Source: Phocoena phocoena (Eukaryota; Chordata; Mammalia; Artiodactyla; Phocoenidae). Taken from it: a DNA stretch of 64,000 nt. The translations under genes were made by a program, and so were the position numbers. Shown here in pieces: positions 23,541 to 34,686 of the stretch; within the stretch, counting starts at the first letter, position 1, and each line of letters opens with the position of its first letter. Below the pieces are notes generated by a model, which did not search any database, was not told where the DNA came from, and was given only the letters and a program-made list of their open reading frames with translations. The DNA lies in contig NC_089222.1 of NCBI RefSeq assembly GCF_963924675.1, positions 110,499,316-110,563,315 on the forward strand. The letters run 5' to 3'.

Positions 23541-24425
23541 TTTTAGATTATTAAAAATGAAGAAAATAAAGATTATTTTTCTGCCTTAAATGGAAACTGA
23601 ACTTTGTAGTCAAAACTATTTCCTGCAAGCCATCACAAACCTCATTATGAGTTAGGAATTATTTAATCTTATTGAAAATTTATTTAGATTTATTTTTACC
23701 AAGCTATCAATCTCTGGATAAATTTGTATAATTTGATGAGAGGAGTGATTTCATTAAAAGTTACTCTGAACTAAAATCAGAGGACAAGGATAAATCCCCA
23801 ACTGATTTGGATTCCATAAATTAAAGATAGGTGATAATATAAACAGTTTGAATATGCATAAATAAAAATAAAGTGTGCTTAAAAAATTAATGTATATGAT
23901 ATAGCAGGAGAAATAATTAAACTAGGAAAGGGACAAATTTTCTAGTTCTTGGTGATGTTCATTTGTACATGAGTAATGTGTTATTTTATGTAACTATTTA
24001 GTGTTCACTGAAGTTGGATATCTGGCAAAATGTCCTTGTGTCAAGAAGCCGTTAGCCATTTGTTCTCTCTTGTTATTTGAAATAAGGGAACAATACTGCT
24101 TTTAACATACTGCATATTTTAAACTTATGTTTACCCTAATTACCTAAATTGTCTGTGAGATTTAATTTCTGGTCTGATGATATTTCAATCAAGTGTCACT
24201 TAATGTTTTGACTTTAAGAAATAACTTCAAGTTACACGGCACCAGTAAAATCATATCAGCATAATACATTTATTTGTAAAACATCGATACTATTTAAACA
24301 CTGTTTGAATTCAAAAGTGTATTAATAATGTTAAACTGTGTAAACACAATTTTAACACACTATATTAAATGTACTCTATTTTTTAAATTTGGTGTTTCAG
24401 ATTTGTTTATTTTAATTACCATTTT
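23541..24425. other. Unassigned AT-rich DNA
   Basis: No gene or named repeat seen. Confidence 0.6.
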
Positions 24426-24728
24426 CAGTCTTCCCTCAGTATTTGTGAGGGGGATTGGTTCCAGGAACTCCTGCCCCTATACTAAATTCTGTGGTGCTCA
24501 AGTCCCTTATATAAAATGATGTAATACAGTCAGCCTTCTGGATCCACAGGTTTTGCCCATGCAGATTCAGCCAACTGCAGATGGAAATTTTAATCTTTGG
24601 TTGGTTGAATATGCAGATGTGAAACTCAAGAATACAGAGTGCTGACTGTATAGTTATTGAAAAAAAAATCCAAGCATCAGTTGGACCCACGCAGTTTGAA
24701 CCCTTATTTTTCAAGGTCCAGCTGGATT
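24426..24728 (-). mobile_element. Tigger-like (TcMar) DNA transposon remnant
   Basis: Landmarks are 'cctcagtatttgtgaggggg', 'attggttccaggaactcc', 'gctcaagtcccttatataaa', 'cagccttctggatccacagg', 'gcagattcagccaactgcag' and the end 'ggacccacgcagtttgaacc', 'aaggtccagctgg'. These are typical of nonautonomous Tigger-derived elements. It has no transposase frame. It may be a composite of two related elements. Strand is set by the right end, which matches the reverse of the usual left terminus. Confidence 0.65.
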
Positions 24729-25640
24729 TCGTTTTACTATCAAGAAAATAAGAAATTGGCATAAGAATTAATTCTAAATTTTTCTATAAAATAAAGAGAA
24801 GAAATTATATTTTAAAAGTTTCTTTAGGAAATAGGTTCCTTGAAAATTCTCATGTATCTCTAAATTACCTCTGCCAAATATACTAAGAGCTAACCCATAG
24901 TATGGTATTTTCCAAGAGCTTCTATGAATATATCTTGCTGGAAAATAGAGCAGGAAAGGGCATGTTGTTATAATTATCTTTAAAATTAAATTATTTAGAG
25001 TTTAACTCCTAATTGCCATATATTTAGGAACAAAATGAATTCTGGGTAAGTAAACTAGAATTTATAGAGTGTCATTTTCAACTAAACACTAACGCTTAGA
25101 AATAGCCATAGTGAATGAAGATCAATTAGTGTGATAAACAGATTATTTAAGTTTAGCCCTTAAATATGAAAATGAGCTGCTCATTTTTGAAATTTAAGGG
25201 TCTATGCAAGAAAGAATCTCAGGAGGGAGTTATTGGAATTTTTCTTAAGAATCAAAATAAAAAAGATACAATCTTCCCCATACCTGGAATTTATGGACAT
25301 TTTATAATTTATTAAAATAGAATAATATAACACTTGCATAAGAAGAATAATCAAGAAGCAATGACATTTATAGGAAATGGAAAGCCTAGTTTTGAGGATT
25401 GATTGTATCTGGGCTTGAATCACTACCACTTATTATTCTATACAAGCAAATTATTTAACCTAAAGAGTTTCCTTTTGATAAATAACCTGCAAATTTAGTA
25501 TAATGAATCAGAGATGATCTTAAGACAAATAAAAGATTCTAAGCCAACCTTTAAATATGGAAACATTTTTTAAAGAAAAAAAGGTTTCTTTTTCAAAGAG
25601 GTAGAGCAGAAAAACAGAAAAAAACATTGAGTCATGGGGG
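24729..25640. other. Unassigned AT-rich DNA
   Basis: No gene or named repeat seen. Confidence 0.6.
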
Positions 25641-25649
25641 ACATTTTGG

Positions 25650-26262
25650 CAGTGCCCAGCCAGTGTCTGATGTGTCCAACAAAGAGTAATGTATTCATTC
25701 CAACTCTACATATTAACCATGTAAACTTGATGCTTTAACATCTACCCTACATGCATAATTTGTACATGCCTTCTTCTGAACAACCCAGTAATATGCCTGA
25801 GTGCCTTGTCTTGGTGCCACTCCCTTCCGCAGAAAGTGTCCTCCTCCTGGGGTAATGCTTTTCAAATACAAACCAACAAATCCAGGGCCCATACCTCCAC
25901 CCACTTCCCTTGTTGGGCTCTCACACTCTGGGCCACTATACTGTAACTGCCCTGATCATCGCAGGACCAAGTGCCAGACAACTAGGGACAGTCCCTAGTC
26001 CCAGAGCCCACTGAAATCATTCACACTAGCCAATCCTAAACCCGTTTATTCTGCCTCACCTTTTCATTCCTGTGGAAAGCACAATAAATACTCTTTCCTA
26101 CATTCCCCCCACCCTCTGCCTACCACCACCCTCTGTGTTTTCCTAAGTGGCTCTACTTACTGTGGTGTGCCCTCTCCTTGCAGGAACTCTGAGTAATAAA
26201 CTGTCTTTTCAAAGGCAAGTGTCTTCCGATCTGGTAGCCTTACTGTACCTCAAATGTTTAAT
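25650..26262 (+). mobile_element. LTR-like block with two AATAAA signals
   Basis: A GC-richer block in an AT-rich setting. It contains two AATAAA polyadenylation hexamers, in 'gcacaataaatactctttcc' (about 26080) and 'gagtaataaactgtctttt' (about 26192). Each is followed by T/GT-rich sequence, and the second by 'caagtgtcttccgatctgg'. This is the usual design of the R region of a class I or ERVL LTR. I cannot name the family. No gag or pol follows, so it would be a solo LTR. Ends are approximate. Confidence 0.5.
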
Positions 26263-26883
26263 AATACACTAGCTTTTAAAACAATGATGTATTTTTATCT
26301 ATTGCTCTACATCAAAGGGTATAAAAAAACCTGAAACCAACTCTCATAATCCAAAATTTTTCTTCAACTTTGTTTTTAATTTAACCTATCATTTATTTAG
26401 ATGATAGAGATAGAGCTAACTAGATTTCTAGTCTTCTAAAAGTCTTTTTATTTATAATATATTAATTTATTAGCTTTTAATTTTTAAGTCTATATGAGTT
26501 AAGCTATATGTAAGTCTGCCCAAAGGAGACTGACTTATCCTGATAGTTAAGAGTTCATTCTTTAGGGTAACTTAGACAGAGGAAAATTAACTATTATTGC
26601 CATCTTGGGGGTCCTGCCTGGCAGCCAGCTACATTTCTCTCACTTTGCTGCAAGAGCTTCATTTATCCAAAATGTTTCAGAAGTAATTGAGACAAAATTA
26701 GTATTATCATTGCCCAGAATAAACATTCAATATTATGATTATCATTCCTATTTTTGTTGTTATTATCTATGTGAAATTATCATTGATCATATCAGTTTAA
26801 TCTTTAATTCTGATTGGTATATGTGATTATTCACCAAGTAATTTCTGTACAATCAGATTGGATATTCTGTTTTATACTATCAT
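26263..26883. other. Unassigned AT-rich DNA
   Basis: No gene or named repeat. A 73-codon frame at 26605-26826 has low-complexity composition. Confidence 0.6.
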
Positions 26884-26983
26884 TATCCCTAAATATTTTA
26901 ATTTTTATTTATTTATTTTTGAATTTTATTTTATTTATTTTTTTATACAGCAGGGTCTTATTAGTTTATCCCTAAATACTTTA
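26884..26983 (-). mobile_element. Very short L1 3'-end insertion with TSD
   Basis: The interval 26901-26966 is a T-rich run followed by 'tatacagcagggtcttatta', which is the extreme L1 3' end in reverse; the same junction occurs at 55044-55092. It is bracketed by 17-base direct repeats, tatccctaaatatttta at 26884-26900 and tatccctaaatacttta at 26967-26983, with one mismatch. Only about 65 bases of L1 were copied. Confidence 0.85.
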
Positions 26984-27254
26984 GACAGATTGTTTTTCCA
27001 ATATATCTTGTAATGTATTTCTTATGTATGAATAGAATACATTCCAAATTGTTTACAAACATTACAACAAACAATATTAGTGCAAGTCATAATCAATAAA
27101 AGACAATATTAGTATTGTGGGTTTTAATGTTAAAGAGTTCCATGGAATCTGATCCTCAGTAGTAGAAAGTATCATATCTGAAATGATTTAATATGTTTTT
27201 CATTGAAAGTTAACCTCTGAAAGTCTCAATAAGAAAATTGAATAAGAGCTTTCC
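26984..27254. other. Unassigned AT-rich DNA
   Basis: Short interval before L1 F; nothing recognised. Confidence 0.6.
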
Positions 27255-27576
27255 AATCATAAAGATCTGTCAATATTCACTGAAGAATTCTACCAAACAT
27301 ATAAAGAAAAACTTATACCAATCCTTCTCAAACTCTTCCAAAAGACTGACACCTAGGGAAAACTCCCAAAGTCATTCTATGAAACCACCATCACTCTGAT
27401 CCCCAACCAGACAAAAACACTACCAAGAAAGAAAATTACAGGCCAATATCTTTGATGAATATAGACACAAAAATCCTTAACAAAATATTTGCAAACCAAA
27501 TCCAACAACACATAAAGAGGATCATACACCATGATCAAGCTGGATTCATCCCAGGGCCACAAGGACGGTTCAACAG

Positions 27577-27822
27577 ATGCAAAACAATGCGACACACCAC
27601 ATCAACAAAAGAAAAGACAAAAGCCATATCATCATCTCAATAGATGTAGAAAAAGCATTTGAAAATAATCAATACCCATTTATGATTAAAACTCTTACCA
27701 CAATTGGTATAGAGAGAACATATCTCAACATAATACAAGCTATTTATGACAAACCCACAGCCAACACAATACTCAATGGTGAAAAGCTGAAAGCCTTTCT
27801 GCTAAAATCTGGAACAAAATAA
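27577..27822 (+). pseudogene. L1 ORF2 RT fragment (L1 F)
   Basis: An 81-codon open stretch contains [11 protein letters not shown], a [19 protein letters not shown] segment and [18 protein letters not shown], the RT palm block of L1 ORF2. It ends at a stop where intact elements have the RQGCPLSP motif. A second open stretch at 28312-28638 (108 codons; [20 protein letters not shown], then [20 protein letters not shown]) is the downstream part of ORF2. Both are decayed parts of one gene. Confidence 0.9.
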
Positions 27823-28311
27823 GGATGCTCACTCTCACCACTTCTATTCAACATAGTATTGGAAGTCTTAGACACAGCAGTCAGACAAGAAAAAGAAACA
27901 AAAAGGTATCCAAATGGGAAGGAAAGAGATAAAATTGTCATTATATGTAAATGACATGATACTATATATAGAAAACCCTATAGACTCCGCACAGTAACTA
28001 TTAGAACTAATAATCAAATTCAGTAAGGTAGCAGGATATAACATTAACATACGGAAATCTGTTGCATTTCTTTACACTCACAATAAAATATCAGAAGGGG
28101 AAAGTAAAAATAATCCTTTCTAAAACTGCATTAAAAAAAAAAAGAAAACTGACCAAGGAGGTGAAAGACTTATATGCTGAGAAGCATAAAACATTGATAA
28201 AGGAAACTGAAGATAATTCAAAAAAAATGGAAAGATATCCTATGCTCCTGGATTGGAAGAATTAATATTGTTAACATTGCCATACTACCCAAAGCAATCT
28301 ACAGATTTCAT

Positions 28312-28638
28312 GTGATCCCTATCAAATTACCCATGACACTTTTCACAGAACTAGAACAAAAAATCCTAAACTTTATATGGAACCATAAAAGACCCAGAAT
28401 TGCCAAAGCAACCCTGAGGAAAAAGAACAAAGCAGGAGGCATAACCTTCCCAGACTTCACAGAATACTACAAAGCCACAGAAATCAAAACAGCATGGCAA
28501 TGGAACAAAAACAGACATAGGGATCAAGGGAACAGAATAGAGACCCCAGAAATAAACCCACACACCTATGATCAATTGATCTTCGACAAAGGAGGAAAGA
28601 ATATACAATGGAGAAAGGACAGTCTCTTCAGCAAGTGA
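28312..28638 (+). pseudogene. L1 ORF2 C-terminal-half fragment (L1 F)
   Basis: A 108-codon open frame after the RT domain. It contains [36 protein letters not shown] and a truncated [19 protein letters not shown] segment, all conserved in mammalian L1 ORF2 downstream of RT. It stops just after [15 protein letters not shown]. Confidence 0.9.
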
Positions 28639-28887
28639 TGTTGGGGAAGCTGGACAGCCACATGTAAATCAATGAAGTTAGAAAACTCCCTCACGCCATG
28701 CACAAAAATAAACTCAAATGGCTTAGAGACTCAAATGTAAGACATGGCACCATAAAACTCCTAGAAGAGAACATGGGCAAAACATTCTGTGACATAAATT
28801 GTACCAATGTTTTCTTAGGTTAGTCTCCCAAGAAAATAGAAATAAAAGCAAAATAACCAAATGGGACCTAATCAAACTTATAAGCTT

Positions 28888-29309
28888 TTTTCTTTTTTTG
28901 AGATTTTAGAAGGAGAGTGTTGTGTATTTTATTTTTTAAATATCTTTATTGGAGTATAATTGCTTTACAATATTGAGTTAGTTTCTGCTGTACAACAAAG
29001 TAAATCAGCTATATGTATACATATATCCCCATATCCCCCCTACCTCTTGAGCCTCCCTCCCACCCTCCCTATCCCACCCTTCTAGATCATCACAAAGCAC
29101 CAAGCTGATCTCCCTGTGCTATGCAGCAGCTTCCCACTAGCCATCCATTTTACACTTGGTAGTGTATATGTGTCAGTGCTCTCTCACTTCATCCCAGCTT
29201 CCCCTTCCCCTCTGTGTCCTCAAATCCACTCTCTACATCTGCATCTTTTTTCCTGTCCTGACACTAGGTTCATCAGTACCATGTTTTTAGATTCCATATA
29301 TGTGTGTTA
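28888..29309 (-). mobile_element. L1 G, antisense 3' UTR insertion
   Basis: T-rich start, then 'atctttattggagtataattgc', 'ctgctgtacaacaaagtaaatcagc' and so on: the cetartiodactyl L1 3' UTR in reverse, ending at 'attccatatatgtgtgttagc'. It sits between two adjoining parts of L1 F and is 5'-truncated before any ORF2 sequence. A C-rich tract at 29052-29080 (G-rich on the element's sense strand) lies inside. I see no clean target duplication, so a small deletion may have accompanied insertion. Confidence 0.88.
29055..29079 (-). other. G-quadruplex motif on minus strand (L1 G 3' UTR)
   Basis: The plus strand has six CCC runs at 29055, 29059, 29063, 29067, 29073 and 29077, separated by 1-3 bases. 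The minus strand therefore carries six GGG runs with loops of 1-3 bases, a strong G4 pattern. Polypurine, G4-prone tracts are known in mammalian L1 3' UTRs. Confidence 0.85.
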
Positions 29310-29510
29310 GCACAAGGAAACCATAAACAAAATGGAAACACAACCTATGGACTGGGAGAAAATATTTGCAAACAATGAAAATGACAAGGGATTAATTTCC
29401 AGAATATACAAACAGCTCATACAACTCAATAACAAAAACAAACAGCCCAATCAAAAAAAATGGGCCAAAGACCTAAATAGACATTTCTTGAAAGAACAGT
29501 CAGAATGAAA

Positions 29511-30383
29511 TAATCCCTTGATGACTTACAAACTATGTCCACTAATACTTATGAGTATTAGTGTTAAAATCCCTGTTCTCTCAGGTGATCTGTCTTAATG
29601 TCAAATTAGATTCATAATGTAGTAAAAAATCACTCTGTAGAGTATCTCCCTATTTTTAATTAAAAGTTCACAAAGATATACACAATTTGACAAAATTAGG
29701 ATAATGCACACTACACTGAATATTGACAAGGATGAGTAAAGTGAAAACAAAGTCTCTATTGAAGGATTAGTGCTCCACTCCCCAAAAAGTAAAAAAACAA
29801 AGATGCTATTCTGAGAAACTGGATTAAATGTTTCAATCTAAAATATAACTGATTTTAATAATTTATTTTACTTTATCCCCAATTTTTATAAGAAAATCAC
29901 ATTTTAAATGAATTTTTTCTGATTAAAAAAATTAATAACTCTAGTAGAAGTTTTAATTTGTAGAATTACATTTTTTGATGGAATATTGTCTATCTAAATC
30001 ACTTTTACAGTAAGGAAAGTAATAGATAATAGCTATATGTATAGTAGATATCTACTTCTTAACTACCTCTCTGTTTCATAACGCTTGGTATGACATATCA
30101 GTGTATACTTATAGCATTCCCCTTCACTTGCAGTCTACAATTTTCCTCACAGTAATAAAGAAGAAATTTCAAATGCAAAGTACATATGTAAGTCTATCAA
30201 ATAAAATGTCCGAAGCTGTGTATGTTGGTATTGGATAGTGGATAGAATCTTTGACTTGATCTTTGTCAGTTGCATATCCTTGGTTTAATTAATTATTCTG
30301 AACATCAATTTCTTCATTTATGAGAGATTGTTATATTTATCCATTTAGGCTGGATGTGTGGTTAGAAGAAAAAAATATTTCAT
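29511..30383. other. Unassigned AT-rich DNA
   Basis: No gene or named repeat seen. Confidence 0.6.
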
Positions 30384-30468
30384 AAAAAATGAAGCTTACG
30401 TAAAACAATTATACCCCAATAAAGATGTTAAAAAAATATATTTTCTCATGAAAAAAAATGAAGCTTAC
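30384..30468 (+). mobile_element. Very short L1 3'-tail insertion with exact TSD
   Basis: The interval 30400-30452 reads gtaaaacaattatacccc, aataaagatg, then an A-rich run. This is the terminal part of the same L1 3' UTR seen in reverse at 28920-28960. It is bracketed by an exact 16-base direct repeat, aaaaaatgaagcttac, at 30384-30399 and 30453-30468. About 50 bases of L1 were inserted. Confidence 0.85.
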
Positions 30469-30955
30469 TGGATAGCTATAGAAAACAAAGTATTCTCCCC
30501 ACTTTTCATTCAATTTTTGCTCTAATATGTTCCTTTGTGTGAAAACTAGGACAGGTGACATGGCTTCTTATAACTCAGGTAGTTATTTAGTTCCTTGAGT
30601 CTTAAAAAACACCTTAGTTCAATAGTTAATATATCTACCTAGTAAATATTTAAAAACTTCAATTTTCAAGTAAAGTTTCCCTCTTTTCCCTACTTAGACT
30701 GTTCCTAGTAAGTTGCCTACCGTGGGGAAGGGACACATGAATGTTTTTTCTCTATGTTCCTACCTTGCATTTTCCCTAATTTGGGGATGATTCAGGTGCC
30801 TTTAATATTGAAGTGGAGAAACAAAACTTAAGGGACAACAAAGCCTATACTTAATTAGAAATATCGTGTGATGGTATTGACATTCCTTGTGCTTGGTAGA
30901 TGGTTAAAGATTCTTTTTCTTGTGAGATACCATCATGAATCCTTCCCTATCACCA

Positions 30956-31150
30956 CTAGTGGTCTCTCACAAGCTGTTCCACTAATTCAGGATACCGACC
31001 AAATAGATCTCTTTCACACTTGGAAGTCAAAAAGACTACATCCTTTTTGGGATAGTAGTCCCTTCCCTGCAAGTAGTCCTCTTGGAGGGAATATAAGACA
31101 ATCGCAGGCCAGTTCTCTTTCACACACATGGCCCACATACAGTACATCAA
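30956..31150 (-). other. Protein-like minus-strand ORF, unrecognised
   Basis: An open stretch of about 64 codons on the minus strand ends at a TAG at 30956. From about residue 10 the composition is that of a folded soluble protein, with charged and aromatic residues well mixed: segments ENWPAIVLYSLQED, GRDYYPKKDVVFLTS, CERDLFGRYPELVEQLVRDH. It does not resemble L1, SINE or LTR translations and lies in non-repeat DNA. I do not recognise the family. It could be a lost exon, a retrocopy fragment or chance. No nearby splice sites or polyA tail in the right place support a working exon. Confidence 0.3.
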
Positions 31151-31368
31151 AAGTACTAATATGTTTTAATCCAAATGAGCTCTTAGAGAAAATACCACCC
31201 TAAATCCTTTGTCTCAAAGAAGGTATGCTGCCATATGTACACAGATTTTTAAGCATGTCTGACATCAGCCTGTTAGCCCAAGATCCAGGAAGCAATGTCA
31301 CACCCACTGAGTGGTTTTATTGAAGACCCTTCCCTAGGCTTGAGACAAGGGTGAAGGATTCCCACCAC

Positions 31369-31390
31369 TTTTTTTTTTTTTTTTTTTTTT
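31369..31390. repeat. Orphan poly(T) tract, 22 T
   Basis: Uninterrupted T-run with no SINE or L1 body attached on either side. Confidence 0.9.
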
Positions 31391-32045
31391 GCTAAGAAAT
31401 GCCTATATATGGTTTTGGTAAAATTTAGCCTCTTATCAAAGTTAAAATCCTAAAAGTTTAAGTAGTGTGATATGAGAAAAGACAATATTTAGAGTGTGGT
31501 GAGACTCTTTACCTTTTTACACTTTTAGTTTGGCAAATATCTCACTTCACTTTAATATGCTAATATTAAAATGCTACTACACTAATAATTACCCTCTCTG
31601 TCTTGGTGCCTCAGGTGAAAGTTTAAAGTTCTGAGTTGGGTGTCTAGCACATAATATTTAGAAATTAATCATTGTTTTTGCCCATATAATTAAAATAATA
31701 TCTATTATAATTTTGTACTAAAGATGTCTAAGGGAACCACATTCAGAAAAAGAGTTCCATGGAAAGGGCAATGATTTTATTTTGCCACTTCAGTGTTATG
31801 GTAAATAGATTTTATTGAATTAAAATAGACATTTCACCCTTAAAGAACACATGGTTGTATTCCTATGATGTTGAGTTACACAGAGCCCTAAGAAACAGAA
31901 AATGAATCAAGTTCTATTTCTTAGAGTGATGAACATACAGATGTTATCTATATTAGATCTGTAGAGCTAGTAGTTTTGTGCTTTTTTTAAAAAATGTATT
32001 GGCTTGCGTCATTAATATGACTCTACATTACTACAATATTGACTA
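31391..32045. other. Unassigned AT-rich DNA
   Basis: No gene or named repeat seen. Confidence 0.6.
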
Positions 32046-32049
32046 TGTA

Positions 32050-32060
32050 CATATATATGT

Positions 32061-32095
<35 letters not shown>

Positions 32096-32096
32096 A
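32050..32096. repeat. (CA)n(TA)n compound microsatellite
   Basis: About ten CA units followed directly by about eight TA units, with a short imperfect TA run just before. Confidence 0.95.
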
Positions 32097-34380
32097 AGTT
32101 TCTCAAGTCATGTGCTTATTTTTGTTAAAACTAGGAAAGTACTCAGGCTTTAAGAACACCTTAACCCTAAAAAATAAGTTTTAAAATTATTATTATTGGA
32201 CTAAAATGGAAAATTTATTCTTCTTAGCAATAAAAGGCTACTGTAATAAATCAATTTGGGAAAGAAGGTAATTTTCCATGGCAAAGATTTTAATTCCATT
32301 GGAAACATGGTCTTGAATACAAATTTGGTAATTTTCTGGAAGAAAGAATAAGGAAGCGCACAGGAACCAAAACCAAAATCTGCCCAGATAGACTAAATTT
32401 TACAATATAAAAATTGTCATCTTCATATATTGCAAACCACCTTTTAGATGCCCACCTAACCAATAGAGAAACACCAATGCTTTTATTTATAAAATCTGAA
32501 ATTGGATACTCCTAGATGGAAGGATTTTTATCTGTACAAAACTTAAGCAAGCAGATCTCAATAAAATGTAATTGTAATATGAGTATGTAGTAAGATTTAG
32601 TTGTACATATTAGGTCTATCTAAAGATTCTCATAATTTACTCCATTGAAAACAAGTGCTAGTAAGATATTGGTGTCTTTAATAAGATGTTAACTAAAGAG
32701 TATGCAAAGCATCTTCACAATTCTTTTGTGTAGTAGTTTGATACGCAAACTTGCATGTGTCTATGTTGTTTTATATATCACAACATGTAAATCATGAACA
32801 TATAACTAGAGCATTAAATATTACTAATAATATTTTAATGAGTGTGTCAGAATCCATCATATATGATTGGTTTCATCAAAGGTAATATAAATAATACCAT
32901 TGTAAATGATATAAATAAAATAATTATTCATTTCTCATTTTCTCCTCATAGGAATGATTCTATAAATGGGAGAAATACTGTGTCATAGACTATAAACTTT
33001 TACGTGCCTAATCTGTATTGCCAAATTGCTTTTCAGAAAAGCTGTACCAATCTACATGTCCAAATGTAAAAGTTAATATTTTGTTATACCACAGGGACAT
33101 AGAACATCAATGTGTATGAAAGTTAACATGTGCACTTATTTGAGCATTGAACACATGAGAACAAATGAGAATTTTATTTAAATTTCTTCTATGAATTATC
33201 CTGTGTTCATTAGTGTTCTTGATTGTACTATTTTAATTATTTATTTATCACTGGATTTTAAGAATGTCTAAACTTTTGTTATAATTGCTGAAAAATTAGA
33301 GAATGTTTTTAATATGACTTTCAGATATCTAATTTAAAAGGGAATTAAACAAAATTTAACCAGACATGAGAAGAAAATGGCTTTTTAAAAATGAGTATGA
33401 ATAATTTTCTTTGTTTTAGAAATAAACTGTTAGAAGTCATTATGGAAAATTATTCCCTTCAAAATAGCAGTAACAACAAAAATAAAATAAGATAAATATA
33501 TGTGCTAACAAATGAGCAGAAATTACCAGACTCATATTATAGAAATTGGAAAAATAGTGACAATTGTTTTTTAATATTTTGAGAAAATTTAAACATGAGA
33601 AAGGATAACAGACCCCCTTATTACTCAATGTCTAGATTTAACAATTGCACCTGTACCTCACTAAAGGACTTAAATTTGTTCAGAAGATCCCTGTTGTTAA
33701 CTTGAAAGATACCAAATGCACAAAACCAAAAAAGAAAATATAACTTTAATTGGAAGAATTATGATGAGTACTATCTCAACTATGATAACCAAACAATATC
33801 ACACATTGAAAAGAAGAATTAAACAATATACTTTACATAAGTAGTAAGCAACAATTGGAAAGCAAATTTAAAGACTTTGTAGATAAAATATAATGTAGGA
33901 AACGTTTACTTAACAGAGGAAACAAAGACTAGATAATGGGTGATAGTAAGTAGAAGAAAGTTATGAGGAATCATTATTTAAGTGATGAATTATTTTATTA
34001 TGCACCATTTTCTACATTGATTTTTTTTAGCCAAGTGCAGACTTATTTGCACTTAAAATAAACTCAAGAATAAAGTTTAACACAGAAAATCTACCTTCAG
34101 GGCAAAAATAAGGCTAAACAGCAAGAATATTCTGTAATGCATGGAAATGGTACATGTGGAAAATGGACTGGAAATTCATAATAAAAATGCCATCTGTTCA
34201 TTTATTTTAATTGGTGTATGTATGAAAAGCAGAACGTTTTGTCTTCATGCTAACATGGTGCACAATACAATTTTTTTCTATGTGATATATGAGAAACTGC
34301 TATGTTGAGTAAATTGGAACGTGTGTCTTTCAAAAGCTGAACTGTTGAAATGTGACTCCTTTAATGTTTTTGGTAAAAAA
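32097..34380. other. Unassigned AT-rich DNA
   Basis: A 2.3 kb AT-rich interval. It has no SINE, LTR or clear L1. The part at 32940-33060 ('ctcataggaatgattctataaatggg', 'ccaaattgcttttcagaaa') resembles L1-type 3' sequence but is too diverged for me to assign. Confidence 0.5.
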
Positions 34381-34382
34381 AA

Positions 34383-34386
<4 letters not shown>

Positions 34387-34423
<37 letters not shown>
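34387..34423. repeat. (TA)n microsatellite
   Basis: About 18 TA units preceded by an A-run. Confidence 0.95.
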
Positions 34424-34426
<3 letters not shown>

Positions 34427-34686
34427 CCTAAAAAGGGAAAATAAAAGAAATGTCTGTCCAACAGTATAAGAAAAAGGCTGTTTGATGAAGAAGCAAGTTT
34501 TGTCTTTATTTTGCTGATTATTTTAAAGCTAATAGCACATATGAAACTTCGCCACTAAGGAATTTACCACGCGTCTCTAAAAAAGGAGAGACATTTTCTA
34601 ATATAAACAAAATACAATTATATCCTTAGAATTTGAAAAATATACTGTTATCTAATATGCAGTTTATATTGTTTTCCCCCATTTAC

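Larger units (their letters stand above)
27255..29510 (+). mobile_element. L1 F, sense ORF2, split by antisense L1 G
   Basis: Sense L1 ORF2 starts at the 'gaattctaccaaacat' block, just upstream of the RT domain, and continues through RT and the C-terminal half to 'gacctaatcaaacttataagc' (28884). It resumes at about 29310 with 'aaggaaaccataaacaaaat' and ends at 'gacatttcttgaaagaa' (about 29495). The gap is filled by L1 G. Both ends are truncated and no 3' UTR of its own follows. The FADD box position reads YVND (about 27946-27957), so a catalytic Asp is replaced. Confidence 0.9.

Noticed and set aside
24436..24762. 108-codon minus-strand frame
   Set aside because: It lies within the Tigger-like nonautonomous element and contains no transposase features.
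30868..31203. 111-codon plus-strand frame opposite the protein-like minus-strand ORF
   Set aside because: It is serine/proline-rich with no recognisable segments and appears to be the shadow of the minus-strand frame.
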